In this document: positions 20,399 to 28,946 of the stretch, piece by piece
Numbering within the stretch: the stretch's first letter is position 1
Layout of the letters: every line of letters begins with the position of its first letter
Source: Ignisphaera aggregans
Lineage (GTDB): Archaea > Thermoproteota > Thermoprotei_A > Sulfolobales > Ignisphaeraceae
DNA length: 32,172 nucleotides
Assembly (NCBI GenBank): GCA_015662595.1
Contig: DQTV01000074.1
Location: forward strand, 1 to 32,172
Reading direction: 5' to 3'
Program-made: the position numbers and the translations under genes
The notes under the pieces: model-generated
The model's input: the letters and a program-made list of their open reading frames with translations, nothing else
Told to the model about the DNA's origin: nothing
Databases searched by the model: none

Positions 20399-20450
20399 GG
20401 CTTTCAGAAGTACCGCGATAGACAAGAAACCCGCATACTGGGGATGTACA

Positions 20451-20615
20451 ATGGCAGCGCTTGACCCAGAGCTCATGAAAATTGTCGAGAACCGCGTACT
20501 GAATAAGAAGGTCTGTCGAAAATGCGGAGCTTTAAATCCGCCTTCAGCAACCCGCTGCAGAAGATGTCGTAGTGATAACCTTAGACCTAAGAAGAAGGTC
20601 GTCATGAAGAAGTAA
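20451..20615 (+). CDS. rpl40e: large ribosomal subunit protein eL40
   Basis: My translation: [54 protein letters not shown] (54 aa). CxxC...CxxC zinc motif. Missed by the track, apparently because it is below the size cutoff. Confidence 0.93.
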   Translation: MAALDPELMKIVENRVLNKKVCRKCGALNPPSATRCRRCRSDNLRPKKKVVMKK

Positions 20616-20637
20616 ACACAGTAGTGAGGTGTGAACT

Positions 20638-21207
20638 CTGAAATACAAACTTACGCATCTCGTAAAGGTATTGGATCTACTAAGAAAGGAAGGAATTGAC
20701 GGTATCATTATTGGCAATACATGTATATACCTAGCACTCCGTCAAAGCGATATAGAGGATGATATAGATCTCTTCGTAACATCCTTTAGTCCACTCATTG
20801 AGGAAGAGCGAGTTAGAGCGATAGCATTACAGCGAGGGTGGCGCGTAGGGCTCACAGAGTTGGGAACACCATCTCTTATACTAAACATCGATGGCATAGA
20901 GATACGCGTTGAACTTTATGAGAACATCCACGACTTCTACATACCTATAGAAGCTTTAGAGCTCTGTCGTAGAAAGCTTTCGTTATCGGGGATAGACATA
21001 GTATTCATAGCCCCAGAATGCTGGGCTGTTTTCAAAGCTAAGAGAGGTTCTAGTCAGGACATGTACGCACTCTCTAAACTGTACGAACTTTACCAGCTAG
21101 GTGAATTACAGCTAGATTTAGTGTTGATGAAGAAGATCGCTCAATTCTATGAAGATGAAGCACAGTATATTCTCGACAGATTACAATCTGTAGGATTTAA
21201 ACTTTGA
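20638..21207 (+). CDS. nucleotidyltransferase-fold protein, predicted
   Basis: IIIGNTCIYLALRQSDIEDDIDLFVTS resembles the GG/GN...DIDLF nucleotidyltransferase core. The only ATG/GTG/TTG start is TTG 20671; a CTG at 20638 has a well-placed GAGGTG SD. Confidence 0.65.
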   Translation: MKYKLTHLVKVLDLLRKEGIDGIIIGNTCIYLALRQSDIEDDIDLFVTSFSPLIEEERVRAIALQRGWRVGLTELGTPSLILNIDGIEIRVELYENIHDFYIPIEALELCRRKLSLSGIDIVFIAPECWAVFKAKRGSSQDMYALSKLYELYQLGELQLDLVLMKKIAQFYEDEAQYILDRLQSVGFKL

Positions 21208-21265
21208 GCTTTTCAGCATGATAATTCGATATGTTAGAACCACGAAGTCAGCAAAACAATTCCTA

Positions 21266-21321
21266 TTAATGACGCGTGTTATACGTCAAGAGCCAGATTC
21301 CTTAATACATATCGTCATTAA
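21266..21321. repeat. 9-bp inverted repeat TTAATGACG...CGTCATTAA in a convergent intergenic region
   Basis: Exact arms at 21266-21274 and 21313-21321 between convergent genes. Confidence 0.5.
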
Positions 21322-21351
21322 ACACGCTATGTGGTAAATAGTCATCGCAGT

Positions 21352-22713
21352 TTATGTACAGATCTTCTCTAAGAGTGCATAGAAGAATCCGGTAGTATCG
21401 TGTTTATGAGGCCAAGCACGAAGCGTGCCTGGTATCATTCCTTCGGAATACGGGCCTTCAATCTTGACTAGACGAATACTATGCTTAAACTCCCTAAGTG
21501 CCCATAAGATCACTTCTTCACCCTCTTCCGGCAACACACTACATACACAGTAGAGGAGTTTACCGCCGCATTTCAATAACTCAATACCTTCTCTCAAAAG
21601 CGCTTTCTGTAGCTCCACTAGTTTCGATAGCCTTTCCACATCTACTCTCCACCTCGCCTCGCCATGCTTTGCAAGAGCGCCCGTAGAAGAGCATGGAGGG
21701 TCAAGCAAGACTTTATCAGCTATGTTTCTTCCAAGCATCTCACTAGCCTTGGTCGCATCACCCTGTACTACCTCCGCAATATCTATACCAGCCCGCTTAA
21801 GCAAGGCCTTTAGGTAGAGAGCTCGATCCTTATAAAGCTCTATAGCTATTATCAGACCTTTGTTCCTCATTAGCTCCCCCATATGCTCTGTCTTCCCTCC
21901 CGGAGCCGCACACATATCAACAACGACCTCGCCAGGCTTCGGATCAAGGATTAGTGCTGCAAGCGCGCTAGAGTCGTCTTGCGGAATTACATCTCCTCTA
22001 CGTAGCAAATCGAAGTTCTCGTAGTTTAGCCTACCCCTATACTTAATAACACAGGGAACGTATGGGCTTATCCAAGCATTCACGCCAAGCGCATTGAGCT
22101 CTTTAAGGACTTGGTGTACGTCAACATTCCGTAAACTATTGACTCTCAAACCTAAGCTAGGAATCCTGTTTATCGCTTGCAAGAATTGCTCAGCCTCCTC
22201 ACGTCCAAGCATCGAAATGAGCTTCTTTATTAGCCAGCTGGAAACAGAGTACTTAAGCTCGAGGACTTCCTCAACGCCTTTGGGCTCGTACTTCAACGCC
22301 TTGCTCTCTAACTTCCTTAACAGTTCGCGCGTACGCCATGCAGCTTCGTTGCCGCTACGCTCTGCCACCACTATGGGCCCATACACCTTCAATGCTCGTC
22401 TAAATGAACCCTCCCTCACTTCGCTGAAAATCCGTGAGTAGATGTATACTCTGAGAAGCCACCTGCTATACGGATCTAAACTATCAACATCGATACCCTG
22501 ATTCCTTAGCACCTTATCGACTAACCCTAGCTTTCTATTGAGTTTATACATAACAGCCGTTAGCACCCTATCGAGATCTGTACCCAGAATACCATAACGA
22601 CGAAATACCTCACGTTTGGCAACCTGACTTGGCTTAAACTTCTCGCCCTCCACTAACGCATCGAGAAGCGCTTTGATACTCAGCTCATCGAAATGCAATG
22701 AGTGAACACCCAT
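21352..22713 (-). CDS. NOP2/Sun (RsmB-like) RNA m5C methyltransferase
   Basis: DMCAAPGGKTEHMGELM, DKVLLDPPCSSTGALAKHGEARW, LLYCVCSVLPEEGEEVI, GFFYALLEK. Confidence 0.94.
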   Translation of the reverse strand: MGVHSLHFDELSIKALLDALVEGEKFKPSQVAKREVFRRYGILGTDLDRVLTAVMYKLNRKLGLVDKVLRNQGIDVDSLDPYSRWLLRVYIYSRIFSEVREGSFRRALKVYGPIVVAERSGNEAAWRTRELLRKLESKALKYEPKGVEEVLELKYSVSSWLIKKLISMLGREEAEQFLQAINRIPSLGLRVNSLRNVDVHQVLKELNALGVNAWISPYVPCVIKYRGRLNYENFDLLRRGDVIPQDDSSALAALILDPKPGEVVVDMCAAPGGKTEHMGELMRNKGLIIAIELYKDRALYLKALLKRAGIDIAEVVQGDATKASEMLGRNIADKVLLDPPCSSTGALAKHGEARWRVDVERLSKLVELQKALLREGIELLKCGGKLLYCVCSVLPEEGEEVILWALREFKHSIRLVKIEGPYSEGMIPGTLRAWPHKHDTTGFFYALLEKICT

Positions 22714-22735
22714 CAGACTGACTATGTGTAGAAAG

Positions 22736-22809
22736 TGGGCCCGCGGGGATTTGAACCCCGGACCTCCGCCTCGTCAGGGCGGCGTCCTACCGGGCTAGAC
22801 GACGGGCCC
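22736..22809 (-). tRNA. tRNA-Val(GAC)
   Basis: Minus strand GGGCCCG...CGGGCCC acceptor, D and T arms, anticodon stem CCGCC-CTGACGA-GGCGG. CCA not encoded. Confidence 0.95.
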
Positions 22810-22911
22810 TGGCCTATCCCCGACTGAATCTTTGGAGATGCGCGAGGTTATTAAGTTTAAGGTGTTAAGTGAGGCATGGAGAACGTTGAAGCAAGACGCT
22901 GACATAAATTA

Positions 22912-23013
22912 TGGAGCCGGGGCCGGGATTCGAACCCGGGATTAACGGGTCTCTAACGGGCGGAGCCGGAAGCCACTGCAGCCCGCCGCCTTAGACCGCT
23001 CGGCCACCCCGGC
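22912..23013 (-). tRNA. tRNA-Cys(GCA) with a probable 25-nt intron at 37/38 (22951-22975)
   Basis: Acceptor GCCGGGG/CCCCGGC, U73 discriminator, CCA encoded. After removing the intron the stem-loop is GCGGG-CTGCAGA-CCCGT with variable loop TAATC and T arm CCGGG-TTCGAAT-CCCGG. Confidence 0.9.
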
Positions 23014-23109
23014 CCCTCCCTTGCTGTATCGGTATGATGGAGTAGCGTAATAAGGTTTACCGAGCTTCAGCTACGTCTAAAGGTTTACGTAGTGTGTAGA
23101 AGCGTGGAA

Positions 23110-23199
23110 TGGTGCCGCCGGGGGGATTTGAACCCCCGACCTCCCGGTGTCTGCGTTAACGTCTTCAGCCGGGCGCTCTCCCTGCTGAGCTACGGCGGC
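23110..23199 (-). tRNA. tRNA-Phe(GAA) with a 14-nt intron at 37/38 (23149-23162)
   Basis: Acceptor GCCGCCG/CGGCGGC, A73 and CCA encoded. Anticodon stem CCCGG/CCGGG; loop CTGAAG-[ACGTTAACGCAGAC]-A. Confidence 0.93.
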
Positions 23200-23244
23200 C
23201 CATAAAGCGAGGTTCTACACCGGGAAATAAAGCTTTGTTGATCA

Positions 23245-24435
23245 TCAGTCTATGAAGTCCTGTGTTTCTATCTTTGTAGGTAGATAGGTATCCATAAGGA
23301 ATCTCAATCCTTTGCCTGTTAAAGCCTCTATCTCAAGCTTGCTTTGTTTCTTTAGGAATAGGTCTATTTCCTTCATCCACTTCGGGGTCTTAAACCATTC
23401 ATAGTTCATGAGCTCTTGTGCACGCTTTATATCAGTTTTCTTAGCTTTGATTATAAAGTTCTTACGTTCAGCCTCTGTAAGATATGGCTTCTTTCCCGTT
23501 TCTGGATCTCCAAATATATCGGTCATACTAACACCTAAGAACTTGGCCTTTGGCGTTGCCAACCGCTCTGACTCGTACGATAAGGTTATGGAGCCTATCT
23601 TGAACACACTGTATATGTACCATCCATAGGGATCGGCATCTGTAAGGATGTACACTGGTAATCCAAGCTCTTCATTTAATCTACGTACGAATCTCCTAGT
23701 CGCTCTATCGGGTTGACCAGCACTCGTTACTAAGATCGCTTTATATTTTTTCCAGAAGCCGGCTCGATGTAGTTGCTGGAATACGGCATCTTTCTCAACT
23801 ACAAGCACAAACTCGGCATTCACATCGATAAACTCTATGAGGTCAGGCGTTGGCTCTATGGCATAGGCTCCGTGACCCATCTTACTCAAATCAATCACGT
23901 CATCGCCAGAGCGTATCCTCATATCGCCAACAACCTTACCCTTCTCCTTGCTTAATATCAGCATATCCTCACGAAGTAGACCGACATACACCTCGATATC
24001 TCTCAGCACAGCATCGCTCTCTCTTTGCTCATCCCACGTATTTTCCTCCTCTACACGTCCACGATGATCACGATATCTAATTGTATGTTTTCCCCTGTAA
24101 TACAGATCACGAATAGTTGGATACTCGTTGTTCACTAAAGCTTCGTAAATTATAGATGCCATAAGCACGGTTTGCATGAACTTGCGTGCTTCACGCATAT
24201 CAAGGAAGTTACGCTCGAATGTTTCGGAACCTAATAATAACAGTTTCCTTTCTTTGTCGTATATCGTGTTAGATAATGTCCTCTTGGGTATTATCATTTT
24301 AGGTTCTTCACCGTTCAAGACCTTCTTTAGTAACTCTAGAAATTTCTGACGAAGTTTCTCCATGGCTTCACGACGGGCCTTAACGTCGATGGATGAGGAT
24401 AGCGATGATATGGGCACTCTCTCACCTGGAAACAA
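23245..24435 (-). CDS. top6A: DNA topoisomerase VI subunit A
   Basis: PTIRDLYYRGKHTI (Spo11/Top6A catalytic Tyr region), VEKDAVFQQLHRAGF, LPVYILTDADPYGWYIYSVFKIGS. Confidence 0.96.
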   Translation of the reverse strand: MFPGERVPISSLSSSIDVKARREAMEKLRQKFLELLKKVLNGEEPKMIIPKRTLSNTIYDKERKLLLLGSETFERNFLDMREARKFMQTVLMASIIYEALVNNEYPTIRDLYYRGKHTIRYRDHRGRVEEENTWDEQRESDAVLRDIEVYVGLLREDMLILSKEKGKVVGDMRIRSGDDVIDLSKMGHGAYAIEPTPDLIEFIDVNAEFVLVVEKDAVFQQLHRAGFWKKYKAILVTSAGQPDRATRRFVRRLNEELGLPVYILTDADPYGWYIYSVFKIGSITLSYESERLATPKAKFLGVSMTDIFGDPETGKKPYLTEAERKNFIIKAKKTDIKRAQELMNYEWFKTPKWMKEIDLFLKKQSKLEIEALTGKGLRFLMDTYLPTKIETQDFID

Positions 24436-24436
24436 C

Positions 24437-26038
24437 TTACTCTATAGACAGTACCACATCTTTAACATCCTTTATGTTTGTCGGGAATTCGGGTAAGCGC
24501 CTCTTTACAAGCTCAAAAAGTTTCTTCTCCAACTCTTCAGGACTAATCTTGGGTTCGCTAGCTCTTGTAAACACTGCGAGGCTTCTAGCTACCTCGGGTA
24601 TGTACTTTATGAGCGTTATGGCTTTACGCTGTAGCTCCTCCTCACGTCTCTTCTTAGCGAGATACGCTTTCAACGCTCGTGCTACTTGACGTAGACCATT
24701 CTCTATCTCACTCTCTATCACTGGAACATCTGCAATACTCTCTTTACCAACACCTTTGTATGGGATTTTTGTTCCACAAACATGAACCAGTATGGCTAGC
24801 GGCGCAGGAAATTGTATACCATAATATGACCAGTCAATGTTTTCGGCAACAACCTTCCAAGAAACATCGCTTTTCTCATCATAAAGCAGTGGTATTTTAT
24901 TTGCATAGCGTAGAAGTATGGGATGATCTGAGGGCGGTATAGCTCCTCCATATGCAAGTCCTACTTCAACAATGAGTGCATGACCTTCATATACTACGGG
25001 TTTTCTAGTTACGGCCTCAACGAACTCAGGTTTTAGTATAGCCTGTAAACCTAGCTTAATGAGCTCCGCGCCAATGGGTGAAAGATGATCTGCTCTTGGT
25101 GCACGGAACTCACTATACTCTTTCAATGCTTTAGCAAGCTTCTCCAGCTCCTCCTGAGTAAATGTACGTGGATCTCTATTAGGGTCAAACCCATATTGCC
25201 TCATAAACCTCTCTGCTGTTACCTTGCCTACACCTTGGAATTCTTTAATAAGAAACTCTTCAAGCGTTTTAGCATCGCTTGACTTAATCAGCATTTTAAG
25301 CATCTCAAGATCTATGCCATGGGGATGTGGCTTAGTCTCACGTGGTGGAGGAGGTAACGACTCTGTAACACGGCGATAAACGTAGACCTCATTATCTGGC
25401 GTGAGCATCACTATGTTCGCATACGGAGTGACTATTGCTGTACGGCGAACATACTCTATGACTCGCTGACGCGCTCTACCCCAATCACCCTCAATTGCTA
25501 CACGAACTATCGTACCATGCCAATCGCTGTTTTTTGGCCAAGAGGCTTTGTAAAGCACTATGGGTTTGTTTTCCTTGATATCAATCATTATCTTGAAGGC
25601 GTATACACGTCTTGAGCCTATGGGTGAGGTGATAATCTCTACAGGCTCACCCACCGTCATCTGACCATACAGTACAACCATCTTTGCCCCAAGTCCGAAC
25701 ATTCCTCGCGTTTGACGAAGTACGTACTTTGAGCTAAACAGTACACGACCAAAAGCATCCGGAACGTAGTGTGGTGGTATCCCGATACCATTGTCTTTCA
25801 CGGTTATTCTATAAACGAATGACTTACTTTTATCCCTCGTGATAGTGATTTCTATGTCTGGCAGTATACCGTGAGCATCTGTAGCATCTAGAGCGTTCTC
25901 AAGCAGTTCGCGTACTGACTGATACAATGCTCTTGCAGGGTTTGAGAACCCAGCTATTTCCTTGTTACGATAGAAAAATTCTGCAGGGCTAATACTCTTG
26001 AACTTCTCTACAGTATCACCAACACTTTTCGAACTCAC
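24437..26038 (-). CDS. top6B: DNA topoisomerase VI subunit B
   Basis: SVRELLENALDATDAHG, VKDNGIGIPP, RGMFGLGAKMVVLYGQMT (GHKL ATPase). Confidence 0.97.
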   Translation of the reverse strand: MSSKSVGDTVEKFKSISPAEFFYRNKEIAGFSNPARALYQSVRELLENALDATDAHGILPDIEITITRDKSKSFVYRITVKDNGIGIPPHYVPDAFGRVLFSSKYVLRQTRGMFGLGAKMVVLYGQMTVGEPVEIITSPIGSRRVYAFKIMIDIKENKPIVLYKASWPKNSDWHGTIVRVAIEGDWGRARQRVIEYVRRTAIVTPYANIVMLTPDNEVYVYRRVTESLPPPPRETKPHPHGIDLEMLKMLIKSSDAKTLEEFLIKEFQGVGKVTAERFMRQYGFDPNRDPRTFTQEELEKLAKALKEYSEFRAPRADHLSPIGAELIKLGLQAILKPEFVEAVTRKPVVYEGHALIVEVGLAYGGAIPPSDHPILLRYANKIPLLYDEKSDVSWKVVAENIDWSYYGIQFPAPLAILVHVCGTKIPYKGVGKESIADVPVIESEIENGLRQVARALKAYLAKKRREEELQRKAITLIKYIPEVARSLAVFTRASEPKISPEELEKKLFELVKRRLPEFPTNIKDVKDVVLSIE

Positions 26039-26186
26039 TTTTATCCACCTACTATACCCTAGTGACTGAGCTTATCAGCTTCTCGACATTAATAAGCCAG
26101 GAGTACTAAATACAGTAAAACGGCGAGTCGTGAGCATAGTCTTGCTGAGCAAATCGATATTGTTGATTAAGTTGGCGGAGGAGGTA

Positions 26187-27116
26187 TCATGTTGGGAACA
26201 TTATGTGGTAGGCTATGATGGGGAGAACTAGCGTTGCATCGGCATACACAACAACGCTGTGTGCGTCTCTCCGTACTTTACCCCAACTCACAGCTTCTTT
26301 GGGTCTCGCACCACTCAACGAGCCATCCCACTCAACTGCCGTTGTTATGTAGACTACATAGTCTAGACCTTCACGAAACTGAGCCCACCAAATAGCATGG
26401 TGCTTACTTATTCCGCCACCTATAATTAACGCTCCTAGCTTCTTGCTATGGAATATTATGTCCGCTAGCTCCTGCTCATCCTTAAACACATCTATGACTA
26501 ACTTGCGAAACCTTGAATAAATGAAGAGAGACGTACCAAAAGCTCCGTCTAGAAAGCCAGGTACAAAGATTGGCACATTTGCGATAGCAGCTGCTCGAAG
26601 TATGGAGTTCTGATCTTGTATTCTTTTACCGATCTCGTGAAGAAGTTCCCGAATACCCCAACTATTTTTCCCATCGTTTTCCTGTAGTATTACGTCTAGC
26701 AACGCGAATAGCTTCTGCTCTATTATAGGGCCGTAATTAGTAACGGGTATGAATACGTTGCCTAGTCTGTGAATTCCCCGCTGGTAAAGCTCACCATCAT
26801 CGACATCAAACTCCCCCTTAAAGTATTTTCCGCCAAAGCTTCTTGCAATATCGTGGTCTATAGCACCAGCGGTCGTTATCACAACATTAAACTTCCGACT
26901 TTCTATTAGTTGCGCTAGTATCCCCCTTAAGCCTGTAGCTACTAGGTTGGCTGTAAACGTAAGTATTCTGACGTCAGCCTCTAGCATCATCTTCTTCAGA
27001 ATCTCCACAGCTTTGACGAGGTGGGCTGCCATGAATCCATGTATCTCTCTATAGACGTCTATTAATTCGTTGAGGGTCATCCCCTTCCTCAGCTTAACAT
27101 CCCTAACCTCCTCCAC
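26187..27116 (-). CDS. dys: deoxyhypusine synthase
   Basis: TFTANLVATGLRGILAQLIE, VVITTAGAIDHDIARSFGGKYFKGEF, GALIIGGGISKHHAIWWAQF. Confidence 0.95.
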   Translation of the reverse strand: MEEVRDVKLRKGMTLNELIDVYREIHGFMAAHLVKAVEILKKMMLEADVRILTFTANLVATGLRGILAQLIESRKFNVVITTAGAIDHDIARSFGGKYFKGEFDVDDGELYQRGIHRLGNVFIPVTNYGPIIEQKLFALLDVILQENDGKNSWGIRELLHEIGKRIQDQNSILRAAAIANVPIFVPGFLDGAFGTSLFIYSRFRKLVIDVFKDEQELADIIFHSKKLGALIIGGGISKHHAIWWAQFREGLDYVVYITTAVEWDGSLSGARPKEAVSWGKVRRDAHSVVVYADATLVLPIIAYHIMFPT

Positions 27117-28392
27117 ATCTCATAACCTCCTCGACTTTGTTTAATGGAACTTCCATTTGATGCCATCGCCTCAGATCCTTAATTGTTACTACACCCTGCT
27201 CAACCTCACGCTTACCTACAATCATTACGTAGTCAAAGTCGAATTTGTTGGCATACTGTAACAGTTTATTAAGCTTAGTTGAGACCTCAATCTGGGTCAC
27301 GAAACACCTTTCTCTTAACATTCGCAGTCTTTTTGCAATTTCTACATAAACTTTAGGCTCGTCAATCATTATGACAACTAATACTCTCTTCAACCGTTGT
27401 CGATGTCCTCCGCCAAGACTCTTTAAAGCTAGAAGTGTCCGCTCCACACCTATAGCAAATCCAGTTGAAGAGAGTTGCGGACCCCCATACACTACTGTTA
27501 AATCATCGTATCGGCCCCCACCAGCAATACTTATAGGAATGCCTGGCACACGCACCTCGAAGATTATGCCGGTGTAATATGCAATCCCGCGAGCAAAAGC
27601 CAGATCAACTCTATATCTTACGCCTAAAGAATCTAGGTATTCAAGGTATTTGACTAGGACGTGCAGCTCCTCTGCTATGTCTGGAGGCATCATCTCAGAT
27701 ACTTTAACGATGTGATCTACAGAGCGCATATCACGATACTTTAGGAGCTCACGCAGTATTTCACCAGCCTTCATCGTCCCTCGAGAAGTCACGAGCTTTA
27801 TAGCTTCATCAAACATCTCCTTATCTAGTAAGTGTAGGAACTTCTCGGCATCGTTTTCTGTCAGTCCAGCTAATGCGGATATCCTCCTAACTATACCGAT
27901 GTTATTTACTTTGTATTCCCTATTCTTCAAGCCTATACTATCGTAGAACTCCTCAAGTAACATGATAAGTTCGACATCATAGGTTAGAGCATCCGCACCG
28001 AGTATCTCTACCCCAGCCTGTGTAAATTCACGATACCTACCGTACTGAGGCTCGTCATACCTGAACACATTTGCTATATAGTAAAGTTTCAATGGTTTTG
28101 GCCACGCATTCAATTCCTTAAGATAAAGTCTTATAACGCTTGGTGTGACCTCTGGTCGTAGTGCCACTTCACGTCCCGCCTTGTCTCTAAACACATACAT
28201 GCTTTCACGAATTTCTTGTCCAGACTTGAGGGCAAAGAGTTCAAACCTTTCTATTGTCGGCGTTCGAACCTCCCTATATCCAAACCTTTCCACAACCCGC
28301 CGAAACTCTTCACATATCCACGTCAATTCCTCACTTTCTGGAGGCACATAATCACGCATACCACGTACAGGGTCTAACTGTATCTTCACCAT
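27103..28392 (-). CDS. hisS: histidyl-tRNA synthetase
   Basis: PVRGMRDYVPPES, RPEVTPSVIRLYL, FTQAGVEILGAD, RGIAYYTGIIFEVR, GGGRYDDL. Confidence 0.96.
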   Translation of the reverse strand: MVKIQLDPVRGMRDYVPPESEELTWICEEFRRVVERFGYREVRTPTIERFELFALKSGQEIRESMYVFRDKAGREVALRPEVTPSVIRLYLKELNAWPKPLKLYYIANVFRYDEPQYGRYREFTQAGVEILGADALTYDVELIMLLEEFYDSIGLKNREYKVNNIGIVRRISALAGLTENDAEKFLHLLDKEMFDEAIKLVTSRGTMKAGEILRELLKYRDMRSVDHIVKVSEMMPPDIAEELHVLVKYLEYLDSLGVRYRVDLAFARGIAYYTGIIFEVRVPGIPISIAGGGRYDDLTVVYGGPQLSSTGFAIGVERTLLALKSLGGGHRQRLKRVLVVIMIDEPKVYVEIAKRLRMLRERCFVTQIEVSTKLNKLLQYANKFDFDYVMIVGKREVEQGVVTIKDLRRWHQMEVPLNKVEEVMRCGGG

Positions 28393-28910
28393 ACTCTATC
28401 CCGCCGCATAATTGGCTGAAACACTATCTTACTCACTTCATAATATGTTACATCCCCATACATATCTACAATTGCGACAATAACCCTATAGTCTTGACGT
28501 GAAGCTCTTTCAACTATTTCAATTATGTGTTCCGGCTTTACTAAGCTATTCTCTTCAAATACGTATATCTTGGTCTTGTATCCCTCTAACACTAGCTCGT
28601 TATCTACTGAGCCTGGAACTACAGTCCTTCCACGTTTAACGAGATCAAGATACACTGAAAACACTATCCAAATATTGCGTTTGTTTACACGCTTCAAGAA
28701 CTCTTCAAATGATAGTACTTTCCCCTCCACATCTTGCAATACAGCAACACCATTGTATACCATGTACATAGCAACGAGGAGAGGAATCGTGTCACCTGGA
28801 GCCTTACCGGAACAGTACTTTATGTTTTGTGGACACTCAACAACTCTTACCTGGTTATTCTCATCGAGTCTCAATACTGCTACTCTTCTCACTGTAGCCC
28901 TTAGCGCCAT
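28386..28910 (-). CDS. tRNA-splicing endonuclease (EndA)-like protein, probable non-catalytic structural subunit
   Basis: KVLSFEEFLKRV...FSVYLDLVKRGRTVVPG...RVIVAIVDMYGDVTYYEVSKI parallels the EndA C-terminal fold; the catalytic His/Lys positions are not apparent. Confidence 0.65.
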   Translation of the reverse strand: MALRATVRRVAVLRLDENNQVRVVECPQNIKYCSGKAPGDTIPLLVAMYMVYNGVAVLQDVEGKVLSFEEFLKRVNKRNIWIVFSVYLDLVKRGRTVVPGSVDNELVLEGYKTKIYVFEENSLVKPEHIIEIVERASRQDYRVIVAIVDMYGDVTYYEVSKIVFQPIMRRDRVW

Positions 28911-28946
28911 ATTATCGACTATCCAGGTTATTAGCCTAAATAGACT

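Noticed and set aside
21209-21277. Second C/D sRNA candidate (two CTGA boxes on the minus strand)
   Set aside because: No RTGATGA C box upstream and no rRNA complementarity I could recognise.
22912-23013. Reading this locus as an intronless class II tRNA (Leu/Ser type)
   Set aside because: No 7-nt anticodon loop or variable-arm stem forms. Removing 25 nt gives a perfect class I tRNA-Cys with U73.
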